A stretch of 31,338 nt of DNA from an uncultured Ruminococcus sp. GTDB lineage: Bacteria > Bacillota > Clostridia > Lachnospirales > Lachnospiraceae. Shown one piece after another: positions 15,607 to 23,893 of this stretch. The stretch is from contig USFD01000035.1 in assembly GCA_900553885.1 (NCBI GenBank), positions 1-31,338 on the forward strand, read 5' to 3'. The notes below the pieces were generated by a model, which was not told the origin of the DNA, searched no databases, and saw nothing but the letters and a program-made list of their open reading frames with translations. Positions within the stretch are counted from its first letter, which is position 1, and every line of letters begins with the position of its first letter. Made by a program: the position numbers and the translations under genes.

Positions 15607-15905
15607 ATGAAAGCAGTTGTATAGCGGGGAAACGGGCGGATCGGTATGGAAGAACGTCCTGTACAGCATATTCTGGATGAGAGGGACGCCATTGTAAAAG
15701 TGACGCTTACTACGATTTGTTCCAGTGATATTCATATCAAACACGGTGCAGTGCCGAAAGCGGTGCCGGTCCCACAGGCCTTTGTACCATGCTCTGCGCA
15801 AAGCTTTATACACCGGCAAAGATTATTGCCATAGATACAGACGAGTACAGGCTGAATCTGGCAAAGAGACAAGGTCATGTTATAAAATTTGCTATAAAAC
15901 CGTAA
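15607..15905 (+). pseudogene. Zinc-dependent alcohol dehydrogenase remnant
   Basis: From ATG 15607 (behind AGGAG) the text reads MKAVV, an amber stop where a Tyr is expected, then 'RGNGRIGMEERPV..ILDERDAIVKVTLTTICSSDIHIKHGAVPKAVP', the N-terminus of a medium-chain zinc alcohol dehydrogenase. About 120 residues (including the rest of the zinc domain) are then missing. The Rossmann part follows in another frame: 'GPTGLCTMLCAKLYTPAKIIAIDTDEYRLNLAKRQG', ending at TAA 15905. So at least two lesions exist, a nonsense codon and an internal frameshifting deletion near 15756-15770, and the C-terminal end is also lost. It is clearly non-functional. Confidence 0.8.
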
Positions 15906-15938
15906 ATTCTTTTAAACAATTGACAGCAGGAGGAAGAA

Positions 15939-16535
15939 ATGATGAGGACAAGCAGGATTACAAGAGAGCAGGCGCTGGAACTGCTGAAAACATACAATAA
16001 AGAATCTTTTCATATCCAGCATGCGCTTACTGTAGAAGGGGTAATGCGTTGGTTTGCAGACGAACTCGGATATGGGGAGGAAGCCGACTACTGGGGAATC
16101 AGCGGTCTGCTGCATGATATTGATTTTGAAATGTATCCGGAGGAACACTGCAGAAAGGCCCCGGAACTGCTGGAAAAAGCCGGAGTGGGAGAAGATATGA
16201 TTTATACAGTATGCTCTCACGGGTATGGCATATGCAGTGACGTGGAGCCTGTCCATGAGATGGAGAAAGTTCTTTTCGCGGTAGACGAGCTTACCGGGCT
16301 GATCTGGGCGGCAGCCCTTATGCGTCCGTCCAAAAGCACGATGGATATGGAAGTGTCCAGCGTGAAGAAAAAGTTTAAAGATAAAAGATTTGCCGCAGGA
16401 TGTTCCCGGGATGTGATCCGCACCGGCGCGGAGCGGCTTGGCTGGGAACTGAATGATGTATTCGGAAAAACCATACTGGCCATGCGGTCCTGCGAGGCAC
16501 AGGTACAGAATGAAATGAAAGAAATGGGATTTTAG
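15939..16535 (+). CDS. HD-domain protein
   Basis: A 198-residue cytosolic protein. The HD metal-phosphohydrolase motif is spread as 'HIQHALTVEGVMRWFA' (first His) and 'ISGLLHDIDFEMYPEEH' (His-Asp), followed by 'CSHGYG' and 'VLFAVDELTGLIWAAALM' with the last Asp. This order matches the HDIG-type uncharacterised hydrolases of clostridia. The substrate is unknown; nucleotides or metal-linked phosphates are the family's usual range. A GCAGGAGG site precedes ATG 15939. The next gene starts 12 nt downstream, which suggests co-transcription. Confidence 0.82.
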   Translation: MMRTSRITREQALELLKTYNKESFHIQHALTVEGVMRWFADELGYGEEADYWGISGLLHDIDFEMYPEEHCRKAPELLEKAGVGEDMIYTVCSHGYGICSDVEPVHEMEKVLFAVDELTGLIWAAALMRPSKSTMDMEVSSVKKKFKDKRFAAGCSRDVIRTGAERLGWELNDVFGKTILAMRSCEAQVQNEMKEMGF

Positions 16536-16547
16536 AGGTAGAAAACT

Positions 16548-17048
16548 ATGGGGGAAATGAGATTAAAAAAAAGAGAGATAAAAGATAAAATGATTCTGAG
16601 AGAGATTCTGGAAGGATGCGATGTCCTCCGGATCGGTGCTGTGGATCAGGAGGGAATGTTTATAGTCCCGGTGAATTTCGGCTACGATTTTGACACCGGG
16701 AAAGAAACCCCCCGGCTGACCCTGTATTTTCACGGCGCGGCAGAAGGAAGAAAGGCGGAAGCTTTTGCTCTTAATCCGGATGTTGCGGTGGAAATGGACT
16801 GCTGCCATGAGCTGATTACCGGGGATTATACCTGCAGCTACTCCTATGCCTACAGAAGCATTATGGGAAACGGCAGAGTCGCCAGGATCACAGCTGACGA
16901 GGATAAGAAATACGCCCTTTCCAGAATTATGGCTCACGTGGCTCCGGATGCGGATCTTGTTTTCAGCAGAGAGATGCTGGAGAGAACAGCAGTGTTCAGA
17001 ATCGACATAACACATTTTACGGGCAAGGAGCGGAAGAAGAAGGAATGA
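16548..17048 (+). CDS. Pyridoxamine 5'-phosphate oxidase-fold (NimA-like) flavin protein
   Basis: A 166-residue protein of the split-barrel flavin-binding fold. Indicative segments are 'ILEGCDVLRIGAVDQEGMFIVPVNFGYDF', 'LTLYFHGAAEGRKAEAFALNPDVAVEMD' and 'YRSIMGNGRVARIT'. These match the PNPOx-like family that includes 5-nitroimidazole resistance (Nim) proteins. Family position alone does not show drug resistance; most members are uncharacterised FMN/heme-binding proteins. The start at 16548 is preferred because AGAGGT lies ~8 nt upstream; ATG 16557 is an alternative. Its 3' end is overlapped on the opposite strand by the LysR remnant. Confidence 0.82.
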   Translation: MGEMRLKKREIKDKMILREILEGCDVLRIGAVDQEGMFIVPVNFGYDFDTGKETPRLTLYFHGAAEGRKAEAFALNPDVAVEMDCCHELITGDYTCSYSYAYRSIMGNGRVARITADEDKKYALSRIMAHVAPDADLVFSREMLERTAVFRIDITHFTGKERKKKE

Positions 17049-17289
17049 CAACCGCTTTCTGTTCCCTGACGCAGGTTTTGCACAGAGAGAGAAAATCCTT
17101 CATGTTCTCTGTTACATATTTACTTTTGTGATAGATGATATTCAGGCTGTGCTGTATGGGCGGATTCAATGTCCGTCTCATAACAGTGTTTTCCTGAATA
17201 TCTTTTTCTACAAGGAGAAAGGGCAGGACCGCAACGCCCAGACCCCGGGATACCGCCTTTACGATTGCCTGCGTACTGGTGCTTTCCCA
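17017..17289 (-). pseudogene. C-terminal remnant of a LysR-family regulator
   Basis: A minus-strand open stretch without a start codon. It reads 'ESTSTQAIVKAVSRGLGVAVLPFLLVEKDIQENTV', then 'NPPIQHSLNIIYHKSKYVTENMKDFLSLCK', the last third of a LysR substrate-binding domain ('S...V..GLGVA.LP...V...I' ... 'L...Y.K.KY.T..M..F'). In-frame stops and chromate-operon DNA replace the HTH and first effector subdomain. Its orientation, divergent from and next to the chromate transporter pair, is the usual place for their regulator, so the operon has probably lost its own LysR control. The 3' end runs antisense into the PNPOx-fold gene. Confidence 0.7.
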
Positions 17290-17304
17290 TTATGTATTTA
17301 TCTT

Positions 17305-17344
17305 AATAGTACTATTTTACTTATAAATCAACTGTACTTATACT
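17305..17344 (+). promoter_or_regulatory. Palindrome and sigma-A promoter of the chromate transporter operon
   Basis: A perfect 12-bp palindrome AATAGTACTATT (17305-17316) abuts -35 TTTACT (17316-17321). A 17-nt spacer and -10 TATACT (17339-17344) follow. It lies immediately upstream of the first chr gene. A LysR box (T-N11-A type) would be expected here, and the palindrome may be the surviving operator of the decayed regulator. Confidence 0.45.
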
Positions 17345-17364
17345 GAGGAGGAAGGAGTGATAGG

Positions 17365-17931
17365 ATGAAGAGGAAAAAGGAAGTGCTGGTAAAACTGTTT
17401 TTCTCAACGTTATATCTGAGCGCCTTTACGTTCGGCGGGGGATATGTAATCGTAACATTGATGAAAAAGAAATTCGTAGATGAATACCACTGGATTGAAG
17501 AGGACGAGATGCTGGATCTGACCGCCATCGCCCAGTCGTCTCCGGGGGCAATTGCGGTCAACGGAGCTATTGTAGTAGGGTATAAGCTTGCCGGACTTCC
17601 GGGCGCTCTGGTGTCGATTATCGCTACCATTATTCCACCTTTTGCGATTATCGCGCTGATCTCTGTTTTCTATAATGCTTTCCGGAACAGCTGGATCATC
17701 AGCCGGATGCTGGAGGGTATGCAGGCCGGAGTAGGGGCCGTGATCGCTTCGGTAGTATATGATATGGCTGCCGGGATTGTGGAGGGCAGAAATCCGGCGT
17801 CTCTCTGTATTATGGCGGGAGCCTTTGCAGCAGCTTGTTTCTTCGGCATTAATGTGATCTATATTATCCTTGTCTGCGGGCTGATCGGCGTTGTCAGAAC
17901 GCTGCTTCGCAAAGGAGGTGAAAAGGAATGA
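17365..17931 (+). CDS. Chromate transporter, first half-size subunit
   Basis: A 188-residue membrane protein of the CHR family. The N-terminal block 'FFSTLYLSAFTFGGGYVIVTLMKKKFV' contains the FGGG motif. 'LTAIAQSSPGAIAVNGAIVVGYKLAGLPGALVSIIATIIPPF' contains the conserved 'Q..PGP.A.N....G...G...A' segment (with PGA here). Five or six membrane helices follow from the hydrophobic profile. Firmicutes usually encode the ~400-residue ChrA as two half-size proteins that act as a pair; this and the next gene form such a pair. A strong AGGAAGGAG site precedes ATG 17365. The true substrate may be an anion other than chromate. Confidence 0.88.
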   Translation: MKRKKEVLVKLFFSTLYLSAFTFGGGYVIVTLMKKKFVDEYHWIEEDEMLDLTAIAQSSPGAIAVNGAIVVGYKLAGLPGALVSIIATIIPPFAIIALISVFYNAFRNSWIISRMLEGMQAGVGAVIASVVYDMAAGIVEGRNPASLCIMAGAFAAACFFGINVIYIILVCGLIGVVRTLLRKGGEKE

Positions 17932-18491
17932 TCTGTCTTCAGCTTTTTTTCAGTTTCCTTCAGATCGGCCTTTTCAGCTTTGGCGGAGGATACGCGGCAA
18001 TGCCTCTGATTCAGGGACAGGTTGTGACGCAGCATGGGTGGCTCAGCATGACGGAATTTACGGATCTGGTAACAATTTCTCAGATGACGCCGGGGCCTAT
18101 TGCTATCAATTCCGCCACATTTGTAGGGATTAAAATCGCCGGAATCCCGGGCGCTCTTGCCGCAACCATTGGATGTATTCTGCCTTCATGTATTATTGTT
18201 ACTCTGATTGCATGGCTGTACCTGAGGTACAGAAAGATGACAGTGCTTCAGGGAATTCTGGAGTCGCTGAGACCGGCGGTCGTGGCCATGATTGCTTCAG
18301 CCGGAATCTCGATTCTTGTAACCGCGTTCTGGGGCAGTACGGGACAGATCCGGCTGCCGGATACAGACTGGAGCCTGGTCCTGATTTTTGTCATCTGTCT
18401 GTTACTTCTGAAAAAATTCCGGATGAATCCTATCTGGGTCATGCTTCTGGCCGGAGTGATGAATGCTGCCATGTCAGCAATTACAGGATAA
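17928..18491 (+). CDS. Chromate transporter, second half-size subunit
   Basis: A 187-residue membrane protein whose ATG overlaps the previous stop (ATGA), so the two halves are translationally coupled. It carries the same domain: 'FLQIGLFSFGGGYAAMPLIQGQVV' (FGGG), then 'LVTISQMTPGPIAINSATFVGIKIAGIPGALAATIGCILPS', a full 'Q.TPGP.A.N' motif. About five membrane helices are expected. It is clearly a paralogue of the first half. It probably forms a heteromer with it, inserted in antiparallel topology as proposed for split CHR proteins. Confidence 0.88.
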   Translation: MICLQLFFSFLQIGLFSFGGGYAAMPLIQGQVVTQHGWLSMTEFTDLVTISQMTPGPIAINSATFVGIKIAGIPGALAATIGCILPSCIIVTLIAWLYLRYRKMTVLQGILESLRPAVVAMIASAGISILVTAFWGSTGQIRLPDTDWSLVLIFVICLLLLKKFRMNPIWVMLLAGVMNAAMSAITG

Positions 18492-18538
18492 AACTGCATA
18501 AAAGCAGACAGACATGCCGGAGCCGCGAGGCCTGAAGC

Positions 18539-18567
18539 TGGTCAAGCGGAGAAGAACATGCTATACT
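18539..18567 (+). promoter_or_regulatory. Sigma-A promoter of the sbcDC operon
   Basis: -35 TGGTCA (18539-18544), a 17-nt spacer, and -10 TATACT (18562-18567) preceded by TGC, an extended -10. A second TATAAT-like box follows at about 18574-18579 without a convincing -35. The start codon of sbcD is 35 nt further on. Confidence 0.55.
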
Positions 18568-18601
18568 CTTTTTTATAATGTTTGGGGAAAGGAAAGAGAC
18601 C

Positions 18602-19774
18602 ATGAAATTTTTTCATTTATCGGATCTGCATATCGGTCTGAAGCTGATTAACCGGGATCTGCGGGAGGATCAGGAATATATTCTGCAGCAGATTACGGAT
18701 CTGGCTGTACAGGAACAGCCGGACGCAGTGGTTATTGCAGGGGATATTTATGATAAGGCAGTGCCTTCAGCGGAAGCGGTGGAAGTGTTTGACCATTTTA
18801 TTGCCGGTCTGACAGCCGCTCTGCCGGACACGGCTGTAATGCTGATCAGCGGAAATCACGACAGCGGCCCCCGGGTAAACTGTTTCCGGAGCGTGCTTTC
18901 CAGGCAGAATGTATATATGATCGGACTGCCCCCGGTATCGCCCGGGGAACACATAGAAAAAGTTGTACTGAGTGATGAATACGGCAGGGTGAATTTTTAT
19001 CTCCTGCCTTTTGTCCGTCCTTCCATGGTTCGTCAGATTACAGGATCGGATGAGAACGGGAACGTGCTGTCATACAACGAAACACTGCGCAGGCTGATTG
19101 CACGGGAAGAGCTGGATCTTACGGAGAGAAATGTGCTTGTCAGCCATCAGTTTTATCTTCCCTCCGGCCGGGATGCCGCAGAGGTGGAGCGGATGGATTC
19201 GGAGATCTGTACGGTAGGGAATATTGACCGGGTGGACGCGGATATTCTTAAGCCCTTTGACTACTGCGCCCTGGGCCATATCCATAAACCTATGCAGACC
19301 GGCAGTGAATTCTGCCGTTACTGCGGCACGCCTCTTTCCTGTTCAGTCAGCGAGGCCGGACAGCAGAAAGGGATTATTATGGTGGACCTGGAGGAGAAAG
19401 GCAGCCGGAATGTGACGGTACTTCCCCTTCATCCCCTGCGCCAGGTCCGGGTAATAAGAGGAAATCTGGAAGAAGTATTAAAGCAGGGCTGCGAAGATTA
19501 TGTGACAGCTGTTCTGACAGACCGGACAGATCTGGATGTATCTGACATGCAGGACCGGATCCGTAATGCCTTCCCCAATCTTCTGGAAATCCGCAGAGAA
19601 GCAGTCAGGGAAAATAATTATACCAGCGAAGTCCTTCCCCGGGAAGAACTGGATCCTTTTGAACTCTGCCGTTCATTTCTGCAGCTGAATGAAGAAGAGA
19701 ATGAAGAGGACAGAGATGAAATGGAACTCCTCAGGGATGTGATTAATACTGTACAGGGGGTGAGTCAGGAATGA
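18602..19774 (+). CDS. sbcD: Exonuclease SbcD (Mre11-like nuclease subunit)
   Basis: A 390-residue calcineurin-like phosphoesterase, the nuclease subunit of SbcCD, which cuts DNA hairpins and protein-blocked ends. The motifs are in order: 'FFHLSDLHIGLKL' (D8, H10), 'VVIAGDIYDKAVPS', 'LISGNHDSGPRV', 'VLVSHQF' and 'YCALGHIHKP'. These are the five metal-binding motifs. The length fits Firmicute SbcD (380-410). ATG 18602 gives the normal family start MKFFHLSDLHIG; the in-frame ATG at 18578 only adds MFGERKET and lacks a better site. Its stop overlaps the sbcC start by 4 nt. Confidence 0.95.
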   Translation: MKFFHLSDLHIGLKLINRDLREDQEYILQQITDLAVQEQPDAVVIAGDIYDKAVPSAEAVEVFDHFIAGLTAALPDTAVMLISGNHDSGPRVNCFRSVLSRQNVYMIGLPPVSPGEHIEKVVLSDEYGRVNFYLLPFVRPSMVRQITGSDENGNVLSYNETLRRLIAREELDLTERNVLVSHQFYLPSGRDAAEVERMDSEICTVGNIDRVDADILKPFDYCALGHIHKPMQTGSEFCRYCGTPLSCSVSEAGQQKGIIMVDLEEKGSRNVTVLPLHPLRQVRVIRGNLEEVLKQGCEDYVTAVLTDRTDLDVSDMQDRIRNAFPNLLEIRREAVRENNYTSEVLPREELDPFELCRSFLQLNEEENEEDRDEMELLRDVINTVQGVSQE

Positions 19775-22700
19775 GACCGGTAAAACTGACCATGCAGGCG
19801 TTTGGCTCCTACGGGAAAAGAACGGTCATTGATTTTGAAAAAACCAACCAGAATCTATTCCTGATTACCGGAGATACGGGGGCAGGAAAGTCAACCATAT
19901 TTGACGCGATTGTATTTGCACTGTACGGGGAAGCAAGTTCCGGAATAAATAAAAAAGACGGAACAGAGCTTCAGAGCCAGTACGTTGGTCCGGAAGTGGA
20001 ACCATTTGTGGAACTGGTATTTTCTGAAGGAACAGGAGACGGAAAAAAGAGATACACAGTCCGCCGTGTGCCCCGTCATCTCCGCCCTTTAAAGCGGGGA
20101 ACCGGAGTGAAAGAAGAAAGCGGTTCGGTATCTCTGATTATGCCGGATGACTCCGAGTACCCTCAGAAGGAAACCGACGGAAAACTGGAAGAAATCGTAG
20201 GTCTGACCAAAAATCAGTTCATGCAGGTTGCTATGATTGCGCAGGGAGAATTTATGGAACTTCTGCGGGCAAAGTCGGATGATAAAAAGGTGATTTTCCG
20301 GAAGCTGTTCCATACAGAGCTTTACGGGAAAATTGTGGAAGAACTGGGCAGGCGCAGAAAAGGAAAGCAGCAGGAGATGGGACAGATCCGCACGGTCTGC
20401 CAGACGGAAGCGGCCCATGTAGAAGTGCCCGGGAACTATGAAAATGCGGAGGAACTGCTTGCCCTGAAGAAACGGATTGTGGGATCAGAACGGCTTTCTG
20501 TGGTGGATCTGGAGAATCTGGTCAGTCATCTGGAGCAGCTTTGTTCTGTCCTGAAAGAACGCTGCAGCAGCGCGGGCAAAGAATACCGGGAGGCAAACCG
20601 CCTTTACCTGGAGAAGCGGGACGCCTGTACCGCAGGAATACAGCTGCTGAAAAGGTTTCAGGACCTGGAACAGGCGGAACAGGAGCTTGCAGAATGCCGG
20701 GCCCGGGAACAGGAGATGAAAGAAACGGCAGCTCTGATCCGCAGGATCAATGACGCCTATGAAATCCGGGCAGTCTATGACCGGTATATGGATGCAAAAC
20801 AGACAGTAGAAAAGACACAGTACAGTCTTAAGAAGCAGCAGGAAGCACTGCCCGGCCTCGACAGAAGCTGTGAAGAGACAAAGAAACAGACGGAGACAGC
20901 AAACGAACTTCTGCATAAAGAAATTCAGAATTACACAAAGGTATCCGAGAGAGTAACAAGAGCACTGGAGGTTCTGCGCAGAATCCGGGAAGCGGAAGAA
21001 AAAACGGCTTCTGCCGCTGCGGCTGCCCGGCAGGCAGAGAAAGATGCAGCAGAAATCCGGCAGAAAATCTCCCGTCTGGAGGAAAATGAGCAGAAGTGGC
21101 GCAGCCAGGCAGAGGAACTGGGACAGGCCGGACTGCTTCTGGAACGCTGGAAGAGAGAAGCGGATAAAGTGACGGAGCTTATCTCAGATCTTGCCGCTGT
21201 CAGAAATCTGGACAGTGAACTGGAACAGCAGAGACAGGCCGCAGAACAGGCACGGAAGGACTATGCATCTGCCAGCGAAAAATATGAACAGCAGAACAGG
21301 GAGTATGAGAGCAGACGCCGGATGTTTCTTAATGCCCAGGCGGGATTTATCGCGAAAGAACAATTAAGACCCGGACAGCCCTGCCCGGTCTGCGGTTCTC
21401 TTGACCATCCTGCTCCCTGCAGACTGGACGAGGAACATCAGGATCTGAGCCGGGAGGAACTGGAGGCGCAGGGCAGGAAGGTAGATCGACTGAGAGTATG
21501 TCAGGAGGAGAAGGCCTCCGCTGCCCGGTCTGCTGCAGCGCTGCAGACAGAAAAAGAGAGAAATCTGGCTGACGGGACAGAAAAGCTGCGCCGCAAACTG
21601 GCGGAAAATGCTCCGGAGGGTGTGACCATCCCGGAAGATGTTACATTCGCAGATGTGGAAATAATTCTGAAAAACTGGAAACAGTCCCTTGACCGGGAGA
21701 AAAAAAAGCGGCAGGAAGAGGTACAGACCCTGGAACGTCTCCGGCTGCGGCTGCAGGGAATTGACGGAGAAAAAACCACACTTCGATCTGCGGCGGAAAC
21801 AGCAGAGCAGAAGCAGATGGAAACCAGGACTGTTCTTATCTCCTGCCGGGCAGAACAGAACAGTCTCGAGACCTCGCGGGAGTATAAAACGGAAGCAGAG
21901 GCAACAGCTGTTCTGGCAAAGGCAGAGGCAGGAAAAAAGCAGGCAGAGCAGAACCGCAGCGCTGCAGAGGCTGCCGGCCAGAAGGCAAAGTCAGATCTGG
22001 AGAATGCCCGGACCCTGATCCGCCGTTACCAGGCTGAACTTCCGGGACAGAAGAAAGAATGCCAGGAGCGTAAAACCGCCTATGAAAGGATAATGGAAGA
22101 AAAAGATCTGACAGAATCCCGGTGGAAAGAAGAGACGGAAACCCGGAAACGGACGGAGACTGTCCGGATGCAGCAGATATTAGATGAATACAACAGGAAA
22201 AAGGCCGCTGCACAGAGCAGACGGGATCAGGCAAAAAAGGAGACAGGACGGAAGAAACGGCCTGTACTGCAAGAACTGGAAGCGGCGAGAGATCAGGCAA
22301 AAGACCGTCTGGACACTGCACAGAAAGCGCAGGAGAGAGAAAAGGCATATTACCGCGCAAATTTAGATGTTTACCAGTCCCTTCAACCTGTTCTGGAAGA
22401 GCGGAAGAAAGTTATGGATGAACACCGGCGTCTGGATGAGCTCTATAATCTGCTGGCCGGAAATGTAACCGGCTCCAGGATGGATATCGAAACCTTTGTT
22501 CAGCGGTATTATCTGGAACGGATTCTTTATGCCGCCAACCGGCGGTTTCAGGATATGACCGGCGGCCAGTTCGAGCTCCGGATGTTTGATATCGAAAAAG
22601 CCGGAAAAGGAAAAAACAGAGGCCTGGATCTTATGGTCTACTCTACGGTAACGGGAAAGGAAAGAGAAGTACGTACTCTGTCAGGCGGAGAGTCATTTAT

Positions 22701-22971
22701 GGCAGCTTTGTCCCTGGCTCTTGGCATGGCGGATCAGATCCGGGCCGGCAGTGCGTCTGTGAATCTGGATGTTATGTTTATTGATGAGGGATTCGGTTCC
22801 CTGGACGAGCATTCCAGGGACAAGGCAGTCCGGGTGCTTCAGAACATGGCGGGAGATTCCAGAATGATCGGAATTATATCCCATGTATCCGAGCTGAAAC
22901 AGGAAATTGAGGACCAGCTGATTGTACAGAAAGATGAGGAAGGGAGTCACATCAGATGGCAGATAAGCTGA
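19771..22971 (+). CDS. sbcC: Exonuclease SbcC (Rad50-like ATPase subunit)
   Basis: A 1066-residue SMC-like ATPase partner of SbcD. The N-terminal ATPase half has 'MQAFGSYGKRTVIDF' and Walker A GDTGAGKS (34-41), then 'LTKNQFMQVAMIAQGEFMELLRA' (Q-loop region). Two very long Glu/Lys/Gln-rich coiled-coil arms flank the zinc hook 'PGQPCPVCG' (C538 and C541). The C-terminal half has the signature 'RTLSGGESFMAALSLALGMA', Walker B 'DVMFIDEGFGSLDE' and 'IISHVSEL'. All catalytic elements are present, so the complex looks functional. It overlaps sbcD by 4 nt upstream and the TrmH-type gene by 16 nt downstream. Confidence 0.95.
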   Translation: MRPVKLTMQAFGSYGKRTVIDFEKTNQNLFLITGDTGAGKSTIFDAIVFALYGEASSGINKKDGTELQSQYVGPEVEPFVELVFSEGTGDGKKRYTVRRVPRHLRPLKRGTGVKEESGSVSLIMPDDSEYPQKETDGKLEEIVGLTKNQFMQVAMIAQGEFMELLRAKSDDKKVIFRKLFHTELYGKIVEELGRRRKGKQQEMGQIRTVCQTEAAHVEVPGNYENAEELLALKKRIVGSERLSVVDLENLVSHLEQLCSVLKERCSSAGKEYREANRLYLEKRDACTAGIQLLKRFQDLEQAEQELAECRAREQEMKETAALIRRINDAYEIRAVYDRYMDAKQTVEKTQYSLKKQQEALPGLDRSCEETKKQTETANELLHKEIQNYTKVSERVTRALEVLRRIREAEEKTASAAAAARQAEKDAAEIRQKISRLEENEQKWRSQAEELGQAGLLLERWKREADKVTELISDLAAVRNLDSELEQQRQAAEQARKDYASASEKYEQQNREYESRRRMFLNAQAGFIAKEQLRPGQPCPVCGSLDHPAPCRLDEEHQDLSREELEAQGRKVDRLRVCQEEKASAARSAAALQTEKERNLADGTEKLRRKLAENAPEGVTIPEDVTFADVEIILKNWKQSLDREKKKRQEEVQTLERLRLRLQGIDGEKTTLRSAAETAEQKQMETRTVLISCRAEQNSLETSREYKTEAEATAVLAKAEAGKKQAEQNRSAAEAAGQKAKSDLENARTLIRRYQAELPGQKKECQERKTAYERIMEEKDLTESRWKEETETRKRTETVRMQQILDEYNRKKAAAQSRRDQAKKETGRKKRPVLQELEAARDQAKDRLDTAQKAQEREKAYYRANLDVYQSLQPVLEERKKVMDEHRRLDELYNLLAGNVTGSRMDIETFVQRYYLERILYAANRRFQDMTGGQFELRMFDIEKAGKGKNRGLDLMVYSTVTGKEREVRTLSGGESFMAALSLALGMADQIRAGSASVNLDVMFIDEGFGSLDEHSRDKAVRVLQNMAGDSRMIGIISHVSELKQEIEDQLIVQKDEEGSHIRWQIS

Positions 22972-23885
22972 TGACAGGCCATATAACCAGAATCCGGGAT
23001 TTTGACGCTCCGGAATTGGATGTTTATGCAAGACGGACGGAAGCACAGCTTCTGAACAAAGACAGGCCGCAGGACGGGCTTTTTATTGCAGAGAGCCCGA
23101 AAGTTATCCTGCGGGCTCTGGATGCGGCATATACGCCGGTGTCCATTCTGACAGAAGAGCGGCATATAGAAGGGGAGGGACGGGAAGTGATTGCCCGCTG
23201 CGGAAATATTCCGGTTTATACAGCTCCCTTTGATGTCCTGACCCGGCTGACCGGCTTTCCCCTGACGAGAGGAATGCTCTGTGCCATGCGCCGGAAACCG
23301 TTGCCGTCTCCGGAGGAGATCTGCCGGGGTGCAAGGCGTATCGCTGTTCTTGAGAATGTTATGAATCCCACAAATGTGGGCGCCATTATCCGCTCCGCAG
23401 CTGCCCTGAATATGGATGGAGTGCTGCTTTCACCAGGCTGCAGCAATCCCCTTTACCGGCGGGCTGTCCGGGTAAGTATGGGAACGGTGTTCCAGATCCC
23501 CTGGACAATCTTAGGAGACAGTATGCCGGAAGGCAGCGCAGGAAAAGAAAAGACGAAAAAGAAACATATGGACGGATGGAAAGAAGAGACATGGCCCGGG
23601 GCGGGGATGGCTCTTCTCAAACAGCTTGGTTTTTCTTGCGCAGCAATGGCACTTACGGATCATTCTGTAGGAATTGATGATGAGAAGGTATGCGCAGAAG
23701 AAAAGCTGGCCATTATTCTGGGAACAGAAGGAGAAGGTCTCTCACGGGAAACGATTGCAGCCTGTGATTATACCGTAAAAATCCCCATGTCCCACGGAGT
23801 GGACTCTCTTAACGTTGCCGCAGCAAGTGCGGTTGCCTTCTGGCAGCTGGGGCGGGGAAATGAGGAACAGAGAAAAGACAGATGA
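22956..23885 (+). CDS. TrmH/SpoU-family RNA 2'-O-methyltransferase
   Basis: A 309-residue SPOUT enzyme with an N-terminal substrate-binding part ('LFIAESPKVILRAL') and a C-terminal trefoil knot. All three SpoU motifs are visible: 'LENVMNPTNVGAIIRSAAALN' (motif 1, N and R), 'LAIILGTEGEGLS' (motif 2) and 'KIPMSHGVDSLNVAAASAVAFW' (motif 3). It transfers methyl from SAM to a ribose 2'-OH in rRNA or tRNA; the target site cannot be told. A lysine-rich insert (~190-212, 'KEKTKKKHMDGWKEE') sits between motifs 1 and 2. Its start lies inside the sbcC 3' end (16-nt overlap), so it belongs to the same operon. Confidence 0.9.
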   Translation: MADKLMTGHITRIRDFDAPELDVYARRTEAQLLNKDRPQDGLFIAESPKVILRALDAAYTPVSILTEERHIEGEGREVIARCGNIPVYTAPFDVLTRLTGFPLTRGMLCAMRRKPLPSPEEICRGARRIAVLENVMNPTNVGAIIRSAAALNMDGVLLSPGCSNPLYRRAVRVSMGTVFQIPWTILGDSMPEGSAGKEKTKKKHMDGWKEETWPGAGMALLKQLGFSCAAMALTDHSVGIDDEKVCAEEKLAIILGTEGEGLSRETIAACDYTVKIPMSHGVDSLNVAAASAVAFWQLGRGNEEQRKDR

Positions 23886-23893
23886 TATACGGA

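Noticed and set aside
16548..17048. Calling this gene a nitroimidazole resistance determinant
   Set aside because: The fold is shared by many unrelated flavin and heme proteins. Nothing in the sequence shows a resistance role.
16563..17051. Minus-strand ORF of 162 codons opposite the PNPOx-fold gene
   Set aside because: It is antisense to a recognisable protein. Only the part beyond 17017 in another frame (LysR remnant) is meaningful.
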